Below are positions 22,357 to 22,549 of a stretch of DNA of 22,549 nt, one piece after another (position 1 is the stretch's first letter; each line of letters opens with the position of its first letter). Under the pieces are notes generated by a model. That model was given only the letters and a program-made list of their open reading frames with translations. It searched no databases and was not told where the DNA came from. Source of the DNA: Tangfeifania sp. (GTDB lineage Bacteria; Bacteroidota; Bacteroidia; Bacteroidales; Prolixibacteraceae). The stretch spans positions 1 to 22,549 of the forward strand of contig JAGYMR010000016.1 in assembly GCA_018400515.1 (NCBI GenBank), read 5' to 3'. The position numbers and the translations under genes are program-made.

Positions 22357-22374
22357 TTTGAAAATAAACAATTA

Positions 22375-22549
22375 TTATCGTTCAAAAGAGAGTGTGTATG
22401 TTCCGGACCCAAGGGTGATGCCCTTTTCCCCGCCCGGAACCGACCGGTCTTCTTCTTCCTTCGGGCCGTGCAGGGTCACTGCGGCACCCGCTTTGACGGG
22501 CAATTTCACTATTGCTTCCGTATTGAAGGGGATGGTCACATCCAGGTGT
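22375..22549 (-). CDS. C-terminus of a probable GH78-type alpha-L-rhamnosidase (partial)
   Basis: Only the last ~57 codons are in the window; the stop is at 22375-22377. The stretch HLDVTIPFNTEAIVKLPV, followed by GITLGSGTYTLSFER, resembles the beta-sandwich domain that closes GH78 alpha-L-rhamnosidases and some related hydrolases (pattern: V-x-I-P-x-N-T-x-A-x-V-x-L-P and a final G-S-G-x-Y). If correct, it removes terminal alpha-L-rhamnose from oligosaccharides. The catalytic domain is outside the window, so the family is a suggestion from the tail only. It is upstream of rpiB on the same strand with a 202-bp gap holding repeat copy 7. Confidence 0.5.
   Translation of the reverse strand, partial: HLDVTIPFNTEAIVKLPVKAGAAVTLHGPKEEEDRSVPGGEKGITLGSGTYTLSFER

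Overview
The window is an accessory glycan-use region (a polysaccharide utilisation locus, PUL) from a member of the Bacteroidota, probably the Bacteroidales/Marinilabiliales side. The evidence is two SusC/SusD pairs, a hybrid two-component system (HTCS) regulator, lipoproteins with acidic residues after the lipid cysteine, a C-terminal type IX secretion (T9SS) sorting domain, and TAnnTTTG-type promoter boxes. I saw no tRNA, rRNA, CRISPR array, transposase or phage gene.

Layout. Minus strand, 1-6400: the N-terminal part of a Gfo/Idh/MocA oxidoreductase (1-795), a 1378-residue HTCS sensor/regulator (868-5004), and a secreted 439-residue protein with a possible mutarotase-like fold (5081-6400). 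Plus strand, 6603-21646: a 35-codon leader ORF, SusC1/SusD1 (6707-11693), SusC2/SusD2 (11900-16593), three lipoproteins (16847-19390), and a 714-residue T9SS-exported putative glycoside hydrolase (19502-21646). Minus strand at the right end: ribose-5-phosphate isomerase B (21735-22172) and the C-terminus of a probable alpha-L-rhamnosidase (22375-22549).

How it may work (inference): the lipoproteins and the T9SS enzyme act at the cell surface, the SusCD pairs import oligosaccharides, periplasmic enzymes finish degradation, and the HTCS senses a breakdown product and activates the divergent promoters at 6401-6602. The rhamnosidase remnant hints at a rhamnose-containing glycan, but the substrate cannot be read from this sequence.

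Four observations stand out. (1) The divergent intergenic region holds a symmetric operator with four half-sites (GTAACA at 6468 and 6489, TGTTAC at 6507 and 6528), with promoter-like boxes at exactly mirrored distances. (2) A family of ~60-bp elements (ATGAAACGAG...GTTTCAT and variants, seven copies) occupies nearly every gap from SusC2 onwards. The copies fold into similar hairpins with some covariation, and several also read as short basic ORFs beginning MKR. (3) The SusC1 leader ORF looks like a decayed tandem duplicate of the SusC1 signal-peptide coding region and overlaps the SusC1 start as ATGA. (4) The HTCS H-box reads HELRTH instead of the usual HELRTP.
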